A stretch of 64,000 nucleotides of DNA from an uncultured Oscillospiraceae bacterium (GCA_934667815.1 CAKUMO010000014.1:1-64000), one strand, 5' to 3'. Shown: positions 42,414-53,961, counted from the first letter of the stretch. Numbers and translations: made by a program. Notes: generated by a model from the letters alone, not told the origin.

Positions 42414-45400
42414 ATGCTGCAACTCAACCACATCTGCAAGCAGTATCAGACCGGTCAGCTTGTCCAGAAGGCACTGGACGACGTGAGCCTGAACCTGCGG
42501 GATAATGAATTCGTGGCGATTCTCGGCCCGAGCGGGTCGGGCAAGACCACGCTTTTGAATATCATTGGCGGCCTCGACCGCTATGACAGCGGTGATCTCG
42601 TCATCAACGGCGTTTCCACGCGCCGCTATTCCGACCGGGATTGGGATTCCTACCGCAACCACACGATCGGCTTCGTATTTCAGAGCTACAACCTCATTCC
42701 GCACCAGACAGTGCTGGCCAACGTCGAGCTGGCACTGACGATCTCCGGCGTTTCCCGCGCAGAGCGCAAACGCCGCGCCAAGCACGCGCTCGAGCAGGTG
42801 GGGTTGGGGGAGCAGTGCCACAAGCGGCCAAGTGAGATGTCCGGCGGGCAGATGCAGCGCGTGGCGATTGCCCGCGCACTGGTCAATAATCCGGACATTC
42901 TGCTGGCTGACGAGCCGACCGGCGCACTGGATTCCGAGACGAGCATTCAGGTCATGGAGCTTTTGAAGCAGGTTGCCAAGGACCGCCTTGTCGTCATGGT
43001 CACACACAATCCGGAGCTGGCCGCGCAGTATGCCACGCGCATTGTGAACCTCAAGGACGGCGTGATCCGTTCAGACTCCATGCCCTACACGCCGGAGGCC
43101 GCCGCGCCTGCGGTACATAAGAATCTCGGCAAATCCTCGATGTCGATCTTCACCTCACTGGCGCTCAGCTTTAATAATCTGCGCACCAAGAAAGCACGAA
43201 CCTTTCTTACCGCCTTTGCCGGCTCCATCGGCATTATCGGCATTGCACTGATTTTGTCGCTGTCCAACGGCGTGAACAATTATATTGCGTCGATCGAAAA
43301 GGATACGCTCTCGGAATATCCCTTGCAGATCCAGAGCACCGGCGTGGACTTTTCCTCCTTTATGACCATGGACTCCGGTCAGCAGGACACGCAGACGGAG
43401 GACGGGCGCGTGTCGGTCGCAAGAATGCTCAGCTCGATGTTCTCGCGCGTCAATGCCAACGACCTGACCTCGCTCAAGCGCTATCTGGACAGCGGTACGA
43501 GCGACATTGAGCAGTACGCCACCGCTGTGGAATATGCCTACGGCCTCTCGCCGCAGATCTACCGCGAGGATACGGACGGCGTGCGGCAGGTCAATCCAGA
43601 CCAGACCTTTGCGGCGCTGGGCTTCGGCAGCACGAGCAACTCCATGCTCTCTGCAATGATGAGCACGGATGTCTTTTTTGAGATGCCGTCCGATGCGCAG
43701 CTTTACGAGGGACAGTACGACCTTAAGGCCGGGCACTGGCCGCAGGACGAGACCGAATGCGTTCTCGTGCTGCTGCCGAACGGCGGAATCAGTGATTTTA
43801 TGCTCTATACCCTCGGCCTGCGCGACAGCGTGGAGCTGGACGAAATGCTGCGGCAGTTTGTGCAGAATGAGAGCATCGACACGCCCGAGGAATTTCAAAG
43901 CTATGCTTATGAGGATTTTTTGAATATCGAGTTCAAGTGCATCAACGCGGCCGACCGCTATGTCTACGACGCGGAATACGACCTTTGGCGCGACCGTTCC
44001 GGCGATGATGACTATCTTTCCACGCTCGTCTCAGACGGCCTGACACTACGGATCGTCGGCGTGGTGCAGCCCGCAAAGGACGCGACCGCGACCATGCTGC
44101 GCACGGGCGTGGGCTATCTGCCGTCTTTGACGCAGCATGCGGCAAAGCTGGCGGCCTCGAGCGCCATCGTCAAGGCACAGCTTGCCTCGCCGGAGATTAA
44201 CGTGTTCAACGGCGAATGCTTTGACGCGCAGTCGCCGCGCAGCGGCTTCGACCTTGCGTCATTGTTTAAGGTCGATTTTACCGCGCTTGCAGGCGCGTTC
44301 CATTTTGAAAAGGCCGATCTTTCTTCGGCGTTCGGCGGTATGTCCGTCGATCTTTCCGGTGCACTGGATGCGGGCAGCATCGACCTTTCCGATCTGCCGG
44401 AGTTTGACGCGTCCAAGCTCTTTGAGGGTGTGAAGGTGAATCTCTCGGCACAGGCGCTGGCGAAGCTGACACAGACCGTGCTTGATGCATATCAGGACTA
44501 TGCGGACGGCGACCCGGCGCTGGACTATTCCCGTTTGGATGAATATTTTGCAGAATATCTGAAAACGCCGGAGGCGCAGAAGCGCTTCACCGACGGTGTG
44601 AAGAAAATTCTGGACGAAAACGGCACTTTGACCGTCTCGCCCGAGGCTCTGCGGCAGTTGGTGTTGGACCTTGTTGCGGACTATCAGCAATACGCGCAGA
44701 AAAACGGTCTGACCGACCCCGACAAGCTGGGCGAGTATTTCGCGGAGTACCTGCAGACCGAGCGTGCGCAGGAGATTCTCCGCGAGGGCGCGAAGAAAAT
44801 TCTGTCTTATGACGGCGATCTGAGTATCCTGCCGGAGCAGATTGAGGCGCTGGCTGCGGATATGTATGCAGGCTACCGCGCGTATGCCGCGGAAAACGGC
44901 CTCGCGGACCCGTCGAATTTCCGCCAGACGCTTGAGGACTTCCTGAAAACGCCTGAGGCGCAGGAGGCGCTTGCGCGGGGACTTTCCGAGGTTCTGGACT
45001 TGGAGCAGCTGAAAATTCAGGTTTCCAAGACGCTTCAGGACTATCTGGGACGGGTGATGGAGCAGTATTCCGGTGTGCTTTCCGCACAGATCAGCTCCGT
45101 GATGCAGCAGGCGATGCGGCAGCTTGCCGCGAAGCTACCCGATATTCTGATGCAGAGCCTTTCCGGCGACGCCGGCATGACGTTGGACGGCAAGACGCTC
45201 TCGCAGGCCGTCCAGCTCAACATGGGGCAGGAGGAACTGGCCGAGCTTCTGCGTTCGCTTCTGCTCACGGGCGAAACGACGCTCGAGAGCAATCTGCAAA
45301 CCTTGGGCTATGCCGAGGAGGACAGTCCGAACAGCATCAACATTTATCCCCGCGACTTTGAGAGCAAAGAAAAGATCGTTGAAATTCTGGACGGCTACAA

Positions 45401-45902
45401 CAGCCGCATGCAGGCGCGCGGCGAGGACAGCAAGGTCATCCGCTATACGGACATGGTCGGCACGATGATGAGCTCCGTGACCGAGATCGTCAATATCATC
45501 AGCTATGTGCTTATCGCATTCGTGGCCATTTCTCTGGTCGTTTCCTCCATCATGATCGGCGTAATCACCTACATCAGCGTGATGGAGCGGCGCAAGGAGA
45601 TCGGAATTCTGCGTGCCATCGGCGCGTCGAAGCGCAATGTCTCCGAGGTGTTCAACGCCGAGACCTTTATCATCGGCCTTCTGGCAGGTGCCATCGGCAT
45701 CGGCATGACGCTGCTGATCCTGCTGCCTGGCAACGCGATTCTGCATTCCCTGACCGGTCAGCAGAACATCAATGCGGCGCTTCCGGCGACCTCCGGCCTC
45801 ATTCTTGTTGCGCTGAGCACGGCGCTGACCATGCTCGGCGGTCTCATTCCATCCAGAAGCGCTGCAAAGTGCAATCCCGTCATTGCGCTCCGCGCGGAAT
45901 AA
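42414..45902 (+). CDS. Large MacB-like ABC ATPase-permease fusion
   Basis: 1162 residues. Residues about 1-225 are an ABC ATPase (GPSGSGKTTLLNIIGGL; MSGGQMQRVAIARAL; LLADEPTGALD). After a linker, the first membrane helix lies near 275 and three more FtsX-type helices near 1025-1150 (ISYVLIAFVAISLVVSSIMI; MERRKEIGILRAIGASKR). Between them is a very long extracellular part. It contains three tandem repeats of about 64 residues (about 677-740, 741-804, 805-867), each with a form of EYFAEYLKTPEAQ. MacB-type proteins export peptides or act in envelope signalling and do not import. Its role here is unknown. Confidence 0.9.
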   Translation: MLQLNHICKQYQTGQLVQKALDDVSLNLRDNEFVAILGPSGSGKTTLLNIIGGLDRYDSGDLVINGVSTRRYSDRDWDSYRNHTIGFVFQSYNLIPHQTVLANVELALTISGVSRAERKRRAKHALEQVGLGEQCHKRPSEMSGGQMQRVAIARALVNNPDILLADEPTGALDSETSIQVMELLKQVAKDRLVVMVTHNPELAAQYATRIVNLKDGVIRSDSMPYTPEAAAPAVHKNLGKSSMSIFTSLALSFNNLRTKKARTFLTAFAGSIGIIGIALILSLSNGVNNYIASIEKDTLSEYPLQIQSTGVDFSSFMTMDSGQQDTQTEDGRVSVARMLSSMFSRVNANDLTSLKRYLDSGTSDIEQYATAVEYAYGLSPQIYREDTDGVRQVNPDQTFAALGFGSTSNSMLSAMMSTDVFFEMPSDAQLYEGQYDLKAGHWPQDETECVLVLLPNGGISDFMLYTLGLRDSVELDEMLRQFVQNESIDTPEEFQSYAYEDFLNIEFKCINAADRYVYDAEYDLWRDRSGDDDYLSTLVSDGLTLRIVGVVQPAKDATATMLRTGVGYLPSLTQHAAKLAASSAIVKAQLASPEINVFNGECFDAQSPRSGFDLASLFKVDFTALAGAFHFEKADLSSAFGGMSVDLSGALDAGSIDLSDLPEFDASKLFEGVKVNLSAQALAKLTQTVLDAYQDYADGDPALDYSRLDEYFAEYLKTPEAQKRFTDGVKKILDENGTLTVSPEALRQLVLDLVADYQQYAQKNGLTDPDKLGEYFAEYLQTERAQEILREGAKKILSYDGDLSILPEQIEALAADMYAGYRAYAAENGLADPSNFRQTLEDFLKTPEAQEALARGLSEVLDLEQLKIQVSKTLQDYLGRVMEQYSGVLSAQISSVMQQAMRQLAAKLPDILMQSLSGDAGMTLDGKTLSQAVQLNMGQEELAELLRSLLLTGETTLESNLQTLGYAEEDSPNSINIYPRDFESKEKIVEILDGYNSRMQARGEDSKVIRYTDMVGTMMSSVTEIVNIISYVLIAFVAISLVVSSIMIGVITYISVMERRKEIGILRAIGASKRNVSEVFNAETFIIGLLAGAIGIGMTLLILLPGNAILHSLTGQQNINAALPATSGLILVALSTALTMLGGLIPSRSAAKCNPVIALRAE

Positions 45903-45915
45903 AAGGAGAGAGCTT

Positions 45916-46881
45916 ATGAAAATCGTAATTTTGGACGCCTACACCGAGAATCCCGGCGATTTGAGCTGGTCAGGCCTGGAAAAGCTCGGTGATCTCACGA
46001 TCTATGACTGCACCAGCCTTACAGACGAGGCCGAGATCATCTCGCGCATCGGGGATGCGGAGATCGTCCTGACCAACAAGACGCCCGTCACGCGGAGCGT
46101 CATCGAGTCCTGCCCGAAGCTGCGCTTTATTGCGATTCTGGCCACGGGCTACAATATCGTCGATTGCGCCTGTGCACGCGAGCACGGCATTCCGGTCTCC
46201 AACGTTCCGGCTTACGGCACCGCCGCCGTTGCGCAGTACGCCGTTGCACTGCTGCTGGAAGTCTGCTGCGGCGTCGGCCGGCACAGCGACTCCGTCCATC
46301 GCGGAGACTGGGAGCGCAGCCGTGACTTCTGCTACTGGGAAAATCCCGTCATCGAGTTGAACGGCAAAACCATCGGCATCATCGGCTTCGGACGCATCGG
46401 CCAGACGGTCGGCGCGATCACCAAGGCCATGGGGATGCGTGTGCTGGCCTGCTCGCCGCATCCAAGCGAGGCAGGACGTGCGATTGCGGAATATGTCAGC
46501 TTGGACACGCTGCTTGCCGAGAGCGACGTGATCTCGCTGCACTGCCCGCTGTTTCCGGAGACGAAGGAGATCATCAACCGCGAGACCATTGCCAAAATGA
46601 AGGACGGTGTGATCCTTGTCAACAACGGGCGCGGCGGCCTTGTCAACGAGCGCGACCTTGCCGATGCATTGAACTCCGGAAAGGTCTACGGCGCGGCGGT
46701 GGACGTGGTCTCCGCAGAGCCGATCAAGAGCGGGAACCCGCTCCTGCACGCGAAAAACTGCTTCATTACGCCGCACATTTCGTGGACCTCGAAGGAGTGC
46801 CGCCAGCGCGTAATGGACTGCGCGGAGAAAAACGTCCGCGCATTTCTGGACGGTGCGCCGGTCAATGTGGTGAATCAATAG
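45916..46881 (+). CDS. D-2-hydroxyacid dehydrogenase (glycerate dehydrogenase-like)
   Basis: 321 residues. The Rossmann motif is IGIIGFGRIGQTVG. The catalytic residues are Arg in NNGRGGLVNERD, Glu in VVSAEPIKSGN and His in TPHISW. Overall it resembles hydroxypyruvate/glycerate dehydrogenase (HprA); related D-lactate or phosphoglycerate enzymes differ in details I cannot test. AAGGAG lies upstream. It follows the ABC fusion by 13 bases and may be co-transcribed. Confidence 0.88.
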   Translation: MKIVILDAYTENPGDLSWSGLEKLGDLTIYDCTSLTDEAEIISRIGDAEIVLTNKTPVTRSVIESCPKLRFIAILATGYNIVDCACAREHGIPVSNVPAYGTAAVAQYAVALLLEVCCGVGRHSDSVHRGDWERSRDFCYWENPVIELNGKTIGIIGFGRIGQTVGAITKAMGMRVLACSPHPSEAGRAIAEYVSLDTLLAESDVISLHCPLFPETKEIINRETIAKMKDGVILVNNGRGGLVNERDLADALNSGKVYGAAVDVVSAEPIKSGNPLLHAKNCFITPHISWTSKECRQRVMDCAEKNVRAFLDGAPVNVVNQ

Positions 46882-46896
46882 GGAAGTACAGTAACC

Positions 46897-47202
46897 GGCG
46901 GTGAAGCAGAGCTTCACCGCCGCAGACTGTCAAAAAAGTCCGTAATCGTCAAAATCGATTCACAATTCAATGGATTTTTGTTCTCTGGATTTCATTTACA
47001 AAAGTTGGGGATTCTGAACTTTACAGTATGAAAACCAGCTTGCTGCGCAAGGATTTTGACTTACAGCGCAACTCACGCCCTACCGTACCTATGTACGCCG
47101 ACGAGCGTGAGTTGCTTGTCTTCCGAACTTTTTCGCAGTCTGTCAGCGTGCCGAAAAGAGTTTTTCGACACGCTGAGGCGGTGAAGCAGAGCTTCACCGC
47201 CG
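46897..47202. mobile_element. MITE-like element C flanked by duplicated terminator hairpin
   Basis: A 26-bp stem-loop, GGCGGTGAAGCAGAGCTTCA and on to CCGCCG, occurs at 46897-46922 and again, identical, at 47177-47202. The 254-bp core (46923-47176) begins CAGACTGTCAAAAAAGTCC and ends with the complement of CAGCGTGTCGAAAAACTC. It is the reverse complement of element B with only scattered differences. The left hairpin is the expected terminator of the dehydrogenase gene. Confidence 0.75.
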
Positions 47203-47242
47203 ATTTTGCATAAAATATCCGATAGATTCTATTTTAAATGTA

Positions 47243-47271
47243 TTCCATTTTGGAAGTTTTTGCGGTATAAT
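47243..47271 (+). promoter_or_regulatory. Promoter of the hydrogenase operon
   Basis: TATAAT (47266-47271) is preceded, 17 bp upstream, by a weak TTCCAT (47243-47248). Confidence 0.55.
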
Positions 47272-47306
47272 TGAAGCGTGTATAAAAACCATGGGAGGAA
47301 CTGCCT

Positions 47307-49132
<1,826 letters not shown>

Positions 49133-49139
<7 letters not shown>

Positions 49140-50875
49140 ATTTGACGATCAACGGGATCCCCGTCCAAGCGAGTGAGCATACGACCATCCTGTCTGCGGC
49201 GGCCTCCGTGGGCATTGAGATCCCGACGCTTTGCTATCTCAAGGATGTCAACCAGATCGGCGCGTGCCGCGTCTGCATGGTCGAGGTCGAGGGGGTCGAG
49301 CGCCTGCTTGCGGCCTGTACCGCGACGGTGAGCGAGGGCATGGTGGTGCATACGAACAGCCCGCGCGTGCGCGAAGCACGGCGCATCAATGTCGAGCTGA
49401 TCCTGTCGCAGCACAACGATCACTGCGCCTCCTGCGTGCGCAGCGGCAACTGCACGCTGCAAACGCTCTGCAATGACCTCGGCATCACGGAGGAGCACTT
49501 TGAAAAGCAGCTTCCGAAGAATCAGTGGAGCCGGCACTTTCCTCTGGTGCGCGATGCGGCCAAGTGCGTCAAGTGCATGCGTTGCGTGCAGATCTGCGAC
49601 CATGTGCAGGATCTGCACATCTGGGATGTAGCCAACACCGGCGCACGCACGACCATCGATGTCTCGCGCAACCGCTTCATCAGTGAGTCCGACTGCGCCC
49701 TGTGCGGTCAGTGCATCACGCATTGTCCGGTAGGCGCATTGCAGGAGCGAGACGATACGCAGCGGGTCTTTGCCGCGTTGGCCGATCCGGAGAAAATCAC
49801 TGTTATGCAGATTGCGCCCGCCGTCCGCGCGGCGTGGGGCGAACCGCTGGGATTGACGCGCGAGGAGGCGACGGTCGGAAAACTTGTTGCGTCGCTGCGC
49901 GCGATGGGCTTCGATTATATTTTTGACACAGATTTTTCCGCCGATTTGACCATTATGGAGGAAGGAAGCGAATTTTTACAGCGCCTGCGTGAGCACGGAA
50001 CGCTGCCAATGTTTACCTCCTGCTGCCCGGGTTGGGTGCGTTTTGTCAAGTCGCAGTTTCCGGAGTTTACGGACAATCTCTCCACGGCCAAGTCGCCGCA
50101 GCAGATGTTCGGCGCGATTGCAAAGTCCTATTACGCGCAGCTTCTCGGTGTGACACCGGAGCGTATCTTCTGCGTTTCCGTCATGCCCTGTATTGCGAAA
50201 AAGCACGAATGCGCCCTGCCAACCATGGCCGATGCGGGCGCAGGGCAGGACGTGGATGCCGTGCTTACCACGCGCGAGATCGTGCGGATGCTGCGCTCGG
50301 AGCATATCCGTCCGGCGCGGTTGGCCGAGGAGGCCTTTGACCGGCCGCTTGGCACGGCCACGGGCGCGGGTGTGATCTTCGGAGCAACCGGCGGTGTAAT
50401 GGAGGCGGCGCTGCGCTCGGCGCATTACCTTGTCACGGGGAAAAATCCGGATCCGGATGCGTTTTCTGCGGTGCGCGGCATGGCCGGCTGGAAGGAAGCA
50501 ACCTTCGATTTGGCCGGAACGGCGCTGCACGTCGCCGTGGTCAGCGGCCTTGGTAACACACGGCGTCTCATGGAGGCGCTGCGCTGCGGCCGCGTGCGCT
50601 ATGATTTTATCGAGGTCATGGCCTGCCCCGGCGGCTGCGCGGGCGGCGGCGGACAGCCCATCCGCGATGGGCAGGAGCTTGCGTCCGAGCGTGCAGGCGT
50701 GCTTTACGGGTTGGATGCCGGAAATCCGCTGCGGTTTTCACATGAAAATCCGGCTGTGCTGGACTGCTACCGCGACTTCCTCGGCCAGCCGCTCTCGGAA
50801 AGATCGCATCACCTTCTGCACACCGACCACCGCGCATGGGATATGCCAAGTACAAAGGGAGGAACGGAAACATGA
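49133..50875 (+). CDS. hydA: [FeFe] hydrogenase catalytic subunit
   Basis: 580 residues, group A modular type. In order: a 2Fe-2S ferredoxin domain (LCYLKDVNQIGACRVC), a His-ligated 4Fe-4S motif (HNDHCASCVRSGNC), two 4Fe-4S clusters (CVKCMRCVQICDHV; CALCGQCITHCP) and the H-cluster domain with TSCCPGW (near 295), MPCIAKKHE (near 351) and MACPGGCAGGGGQP (near 495). It makes or oxidises H2 in the cytoplasm. The gene before it supplies a pyridine-nucleotide site. The stop overlaps the start of the next small gene. Confidence 0.96.
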
Positions 50876-51075
50876 GCAAAAACGGACGGGATATGCTGCT
50901 GAAGGCGTTGTTTTTGTTGTTGGTCTCCGGAAATCTGCTGGTGCTCAGCGTGGTTTTCGGGCTTGGCGGCAGCAGCACGCTGACAACGGTGCTGTTCTGG
51001 ATCGGGATCGTGCTGCTGTTTGGCGGCCTGTTCCTTGGAATCAACGGGTTTTTCTCCAAATCCGAGAACGAATAA
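50872..51075 (+). CDS. Small two-span membrane protein downstream of hydA
   Basis: 67 residues. There are two hydrophobic segments (about 9-31, LLKALFLLLVSGNLLVLSVV, and 38-58, VLFWIGIVLLFGGLFLGING) with charged ends. It starts at ATG 50872, overlapping the hydA stop by ATGA, with GGGAGG upstream. No family was recognised. Its tight coupling to hydA suggests a link to the hydrogenase, but no function can be given. Confidence 0.65.
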   Translation: MSKNGRDMLLKALFLLLVSGNLLVLSVVFGLGGSSTLTTVLFWIGIVLLFGGLFLGINGFFSKSENE

Positions 51076-51080
51076 AAAAC

Positions 51081-51101
51081 GCAGGAGGCAAAGCCTCCTG
51101 C
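51081..51101. terminator. Terminator between converging genes
   Basis: GCAGGAGGC pairs with GCCTCCTGC around AAA. The minus side runs into six Ts, so it mainly ends the RluA gene; the plus-side tail is weaker. Confidence 0.8.
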
Positions 51102-51136
51102 GAGATTAAAAATCCAATCGTGGCGATTTTTACGCG

Positions 51137-52090
51137 TTATCCGAAGTATTCCTCCACAAAATCGACCTTTTCCACCCGGAACTGCCTGCCGTCCAGATAG
51201 GCAAGGCAGTCGGCGTCCGTGGTGAAGCGGAAGGTAAGCTGATAGGAATACAGCGCCTGATAGGTGCGGGTGTAGCGCTTGTCCAGCTTGCCGTATTTGC
51301 CGTCGCCCAGCAGCGGGTGTCCGGCGTGGGCAAACTGCGCACGGATCTGGTGCGTGCGGCCGGTGACCAGCTCACACTCAACGAGTGACAGGCCGTTTTT
51401 GCTTTGCAGCACGCGATAGCGCGTTTCACAGGATTTTGAGCCTGCCTGCGGTGTGTCCGTGACGAACACACGGTTTTTCACCGCATCCTTAAATAAATAG
51501 CCCTTCAAAACGCCCCCCTTCGGCTTGGGCGTGCCCTCAACGATGGCCAGATACCGCTTGTCGATCTCACGATCCTTGATTTTCTGGTTGAGGATGCGCA
51601 GCGCCTCGGCGTTCTTGGCTGCGATGACGATGCCGCCGGTGTTGCGGTCGATGCGGTTGCACAGTGCGGGCGTGAAGGCGTTTTCCTCTCGCGGCCGCCA
51701 CTCATGCTTGGCATAGAGATAGGCCTGAATGTGGTCGATGAGCGTCTTTCCGTATTCCGCGCCGTCGTGCGGGTGCACGGCCAGCCCCGGACGTTTGTCT
51801 ACGAGCAGGAGATTTTCGTCCTCATAGACGATGTTGAGCTTGGGGGTGGCGACGGTCAGATAGGCATTGTCCTGTGAGGGTGTGTCGAAGAATTCATCAT
51901 TGATGTAAAGCTGCAAAACGTCGCCCTCGTTCAGGCGCGTGTCGCGGCTGACACGCTTGCCCGCGAGCTTGATGCGCTTGAGACGAATATACTTCTGCGC
52001 CAGCGAGGCGGGAAGCAGGGGGACGGCTTTCGCAAGAAAACGGTCGAGTCTCTGTCCGGCATCGTTGCATCCGATCGTCAATTCCTTCAC
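51137..52090 (-). CDS. RluA-family RNA pseudouridine synthase
   Basis: 317 residues. An N-terminal S4 RNA-binding domain (LDRFLAKAVPLLPASLAQKY) is followed by the catalytic domain with NRIDRNTGGIVIAAK (catalytic Asp), RYLAIVEG and LVTGRTHQIRAQFAHAGHPL. It converts uridine to pseudouridine in rRNA or tRNA; whether it acts like RluC, RluD or YjbO cannot be told here. Starts at GTG with GGAG about 9 bases upstream. Confidence 0.93.
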   Translation of the reverse strand: MKELTIGCNDAGQRLDRFLAKAVPLLPASLAQKYIRLKRIKLAGKRVSRDTRLNEGDVLQLYINDEFFDTPSQDNAYLTVATPKLNIVYEDENLLLVDKRPGLAVHPHDGAEYGKTLIDHIQAYLYAKHEWRPREENAFTPALCNRIDRNTGGIVIAAKNAEALRILNQKIKDREIDKRYLAIVEGTPKPKGGVLKGYLFKDAVKNRVFVTDTPQAGSKSCETRYRVLQSKNGLSLVECELVTGRTHQIRAQFAHAGHPLLGDGKYGKLDKRYTRTYQALYSYQLTFRFTTDADCLAYLDGRQFRVEKVDFVEEYFG

Positions 52091-52180
52091 GGTTTTTCAC
52101 TCCAAATTGCGTTTTCCTTTACTATGCGGCAGATGAATCAGAAAGTCAAGTATTTTTCGCCGAAAAAATTGAAAAACTAT

Positions 52181-52209
52181 TTGACAAACGGGAAGAATGA
52201 CGTTATAAT
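52181..52209 (+). promoter_or_regulatory. Promoter of yceD-rpmF
   Basis: Perfect TTGACA (52181-52186) and TATAAT (52204-52209), 17 bp apart. Confidence 0.88.
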
Positions 52210-52242
52210 ATCTCCTGCACGACTATGGAACAGGGGATTGCT

Positions 52243-52749
52243 ATGCTGCTGGAAGTGTCGAAAATCATTCAAACGCCGGACAGCGAGCTGCCCTTCAAAA
52301 CCGCGCTGGATCTTCATGATCTGGAGTTCGGCGGAAGCTATCCCGTGCAGGAGCCGGTCGAGGCCGAGGGAATCGTTCGCAATACCGCCGGGGTGCTGGT
52401 GCTGCGAGGAACCGTCTCCACAACGCTGCACGCCGTGTGCGACCGCTGTGCCTGCGAGTTTTTGAAGCCTGTGTCATATCCCGTCAACGCCGTTCTGGTG
52501 CGCGAGATCGAGGATGAGGATTCCGCCGACGAGTGGACGTTCCTTCTGAAAGACGACTGCGCGGATCTTGATGAGATTCTGACGACTGCGTTCGTGCTGA
52601 ATATGGATTCCAAGCTGCTGTGCCGCCCGGACTGCAAGGGTCTATGCTGCCGCTGCGGCAAGAATCTGAACGACGGCCCCTGTGCGTGCCGTCCCGATGT
52701 TGATCCCCGTTTGGCTGTCCTTGGGCAGCTGTTGAAGGATAAGAAATAA
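52243..52749 (+). CDS. YceD/DUF177 family protein
   Basis: 168 residues, matching the DUF177 family that lies before rpmF in most bacteria and is linked to 23S rRNA and ribosome assembly. The central CDRCACEFLKPV and the C-terminal CRPDCKGLCCRCGKNLN with PRLAVLGQLL are the family pattern. ATG 52243 has GGGG about 7 bases upstream; the ATG at 52225 lies only about 15 bases after the -10 box, too close to be used. Confidence 0.9.
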   Translation: MLLEVSKIIQTPDSELPFKTALDLHDLEFGGSYPVQEPVEAEGIVRNTAGVLVLRGTVSTTLHAVCDRCACEFLKPVSYPVNAVLVREIEDEDSADEWTFLLKDDCADLDEILTTAFVLNMDSKLLCRPDCKGLCCRCGKNLNDGPCACRPDVDPRLAVLGQLLKDKK

Positions 52750-52789
52750 AGTTTTATGCTGAAAGCATCTGACCAAGGAGGTGTCATTC

Positions 52790-52978
52790 ATGGCTGTTCC
52801 AAAATGTAAAGTTTCCAAGGCAAGACGGGATAAGAGACGTAGCTCTCACTGGAAGCTCTCCGTGCCCGGCGTCGTTGCTTGCCCGAAGTGCGGCGAGGCG
52901 CGTCTGCCCCACAGAGCTTGCAAGAACTGCGGTACCTACAATGGCCGCGAGGTTCTTCCTGCTGCTGAAGCAAAGTAA
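52790..52978 (+). CDS. rpmF: Ribosomal protein L32
   Basis: 62 residues beginning [20 protein letters not shown] with four zinc-type cysteines ([17 protein letters not shown]), so it is the zinc-binding form. A strong AAGGAGGTG lies 6 bases before ATG 52790. It is co-transcribed with yceD. Confidence 0.97.
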   Translation: MAVPKCKVSKARRDKRRSSHWKLSVPGVVACPKCGEARLPHRACKNCGTYNGREVLPAAEAK

Positions 52979-52997
52979 TTCGTAACGAATAAGAGAC

Positions 52998-53022
52998 GAG
53001 GAAGGAAAGCCTTCCTCTTTTC
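52998..53022 (+). terminator. Terminator of yceD-rpmF
   Basis: An 8-bp stem, GAGGAAGG with CCTTCCTC, is followed by TTTTCTTTTT. Confidence 0.85.
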
Positions 53023-53057
53023 TTTTTCTCCGGAAGATGCTTTCGGAAAGAATGACC

Positions 53058-53086
53058 TTGAAAAAAACGCGATTTTGTGCGATAAT
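53058..53086 (+). promoter_or_regulatory. Promoter of the lipoprotein gene
   Basis: TTGAAA (53058-53063) and GATAAT (53081-53086) are 17 bp apart. Confidence 0.6.
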
Positions 53087-53121
53087 ATGAAAAATACGAT
53101 TTTGTCTGGAGGAAACTTCCT

Positions 53122-53961
53122 ATGTGCAAGAAACTTCTGCTCGTACTGACCGCGGCGGCTCTGCTGCTTTCCATGACGGCCTGCTCCGGCATCCGGGAGA
53201 GAATCGACGGGGCTGCGACCGAACCGAGCGAGGAGAAACCGGTCATTTCCGAGCAGAGCGACTCTGCGTCTGCAAGCGAGCCGGAAAGCGAGGCAACCGA
53301 GCCTGCGCCGGCCGTGGACTACGACGCACAGCTTGCCGTGCTGGCCGCAAATTATGCGCTCTGGGTCAAAAACGGCGAATATGATCCTTATAGCTACTCC
53401 GTGACCGATCTCGATCAGAACGGCCGCCTTGAGGTCATCGCTTCGGCCTGCCTTGGCTCCGGCAATTTTTCCTATAATGATGTCTGGGAGGTCAATGAGG
53501 CCCTTGACGGCCTGACGCAGTGCGCCACCACCATCGACGAGAGCATGCAGCCCGATCTGACCTTCGTCAAAGAGACAATGGGCTATTACAACGAGACGAC
53601 CGGCGAGTACGCCTATATTTTCTCCGACGCCGCACGCAACGGCGCTGCGGAATATATGCTTACCACGATGGCCTTCACGCTGTCGGACGGCGTTTTGAGC
53701 ACCATGCAGCTTGCGGGAATGTATCAGGTCTATTCTCCGGACTCCGACGAGCCGACCGTGTCGTATTATTCGGGCGATGTGAGCCTGACCGAGGAGGAGT
53801 TCCTCTCCATCGCGGACACGGCGTTCTCGAGCTGCGAAAAGTATCGCCTGACTCTCGACTGGGCAACATTCTTCCCGGAGGAGGCCGCAGCGATGGATGA
53901 AGCGGCGTGGCTGAACACGCTGCAGACGCTCTGGCAGAGCTTCTCGCTGGAGAGAGAATAA
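53122..53961 (+). CDS. Predicted lipoprotein of unknown function
   Basis: 279 residues. Signal peptide with lipobox SMTAC (Cys near 21), a Glu/Ser/Pro-rich linker (about 25-70), then a globular domain with no motif that I recognise. The VTDLDQNGRLEVIASACLG segment resembles a metal-binding loop seen in surface proteins. It should sit on the outer face of the membrane. GGAGG lies before the ATG. It lies 34 bases before der, with no terminator between, though der is a housekeeping gene. Confidence 0.7.
   Translation: MCKKLLLVLTAAALLLSMTACSGIRERIDGAATEPSEEKPVISEQSDSASASEPESEATEPAPAVDYDAQLAVLAANYALWVKNGEYDPYSYSVTDLDQNGRLEVIASACLGSGNFSYNDVWEVNEALDGLTQCATTIDESMQPDLTFVKETMGYYNETTGEYAYIFSDAARNGAAEYMLTTMAFTLSDGVLSTMQLAGMYQVYSPDSDEPTVSYYSGDVSLTEEEFLSIADTAFSSCEKYRLTLDWATFFPEEAAAMDEAAWLNTLQTLWQSFSLERE

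Noticed and set aside
47028..47213. Peptide frame in element C (RNSRPTVPMYAD...) that is also open in element B.
   Set aside because: The two cores are nearly identical in DNA, so shared frames are expected. There is no ribosome site, and the frame runs into the flanking hairpin, which differs by locus. Probably not coding.
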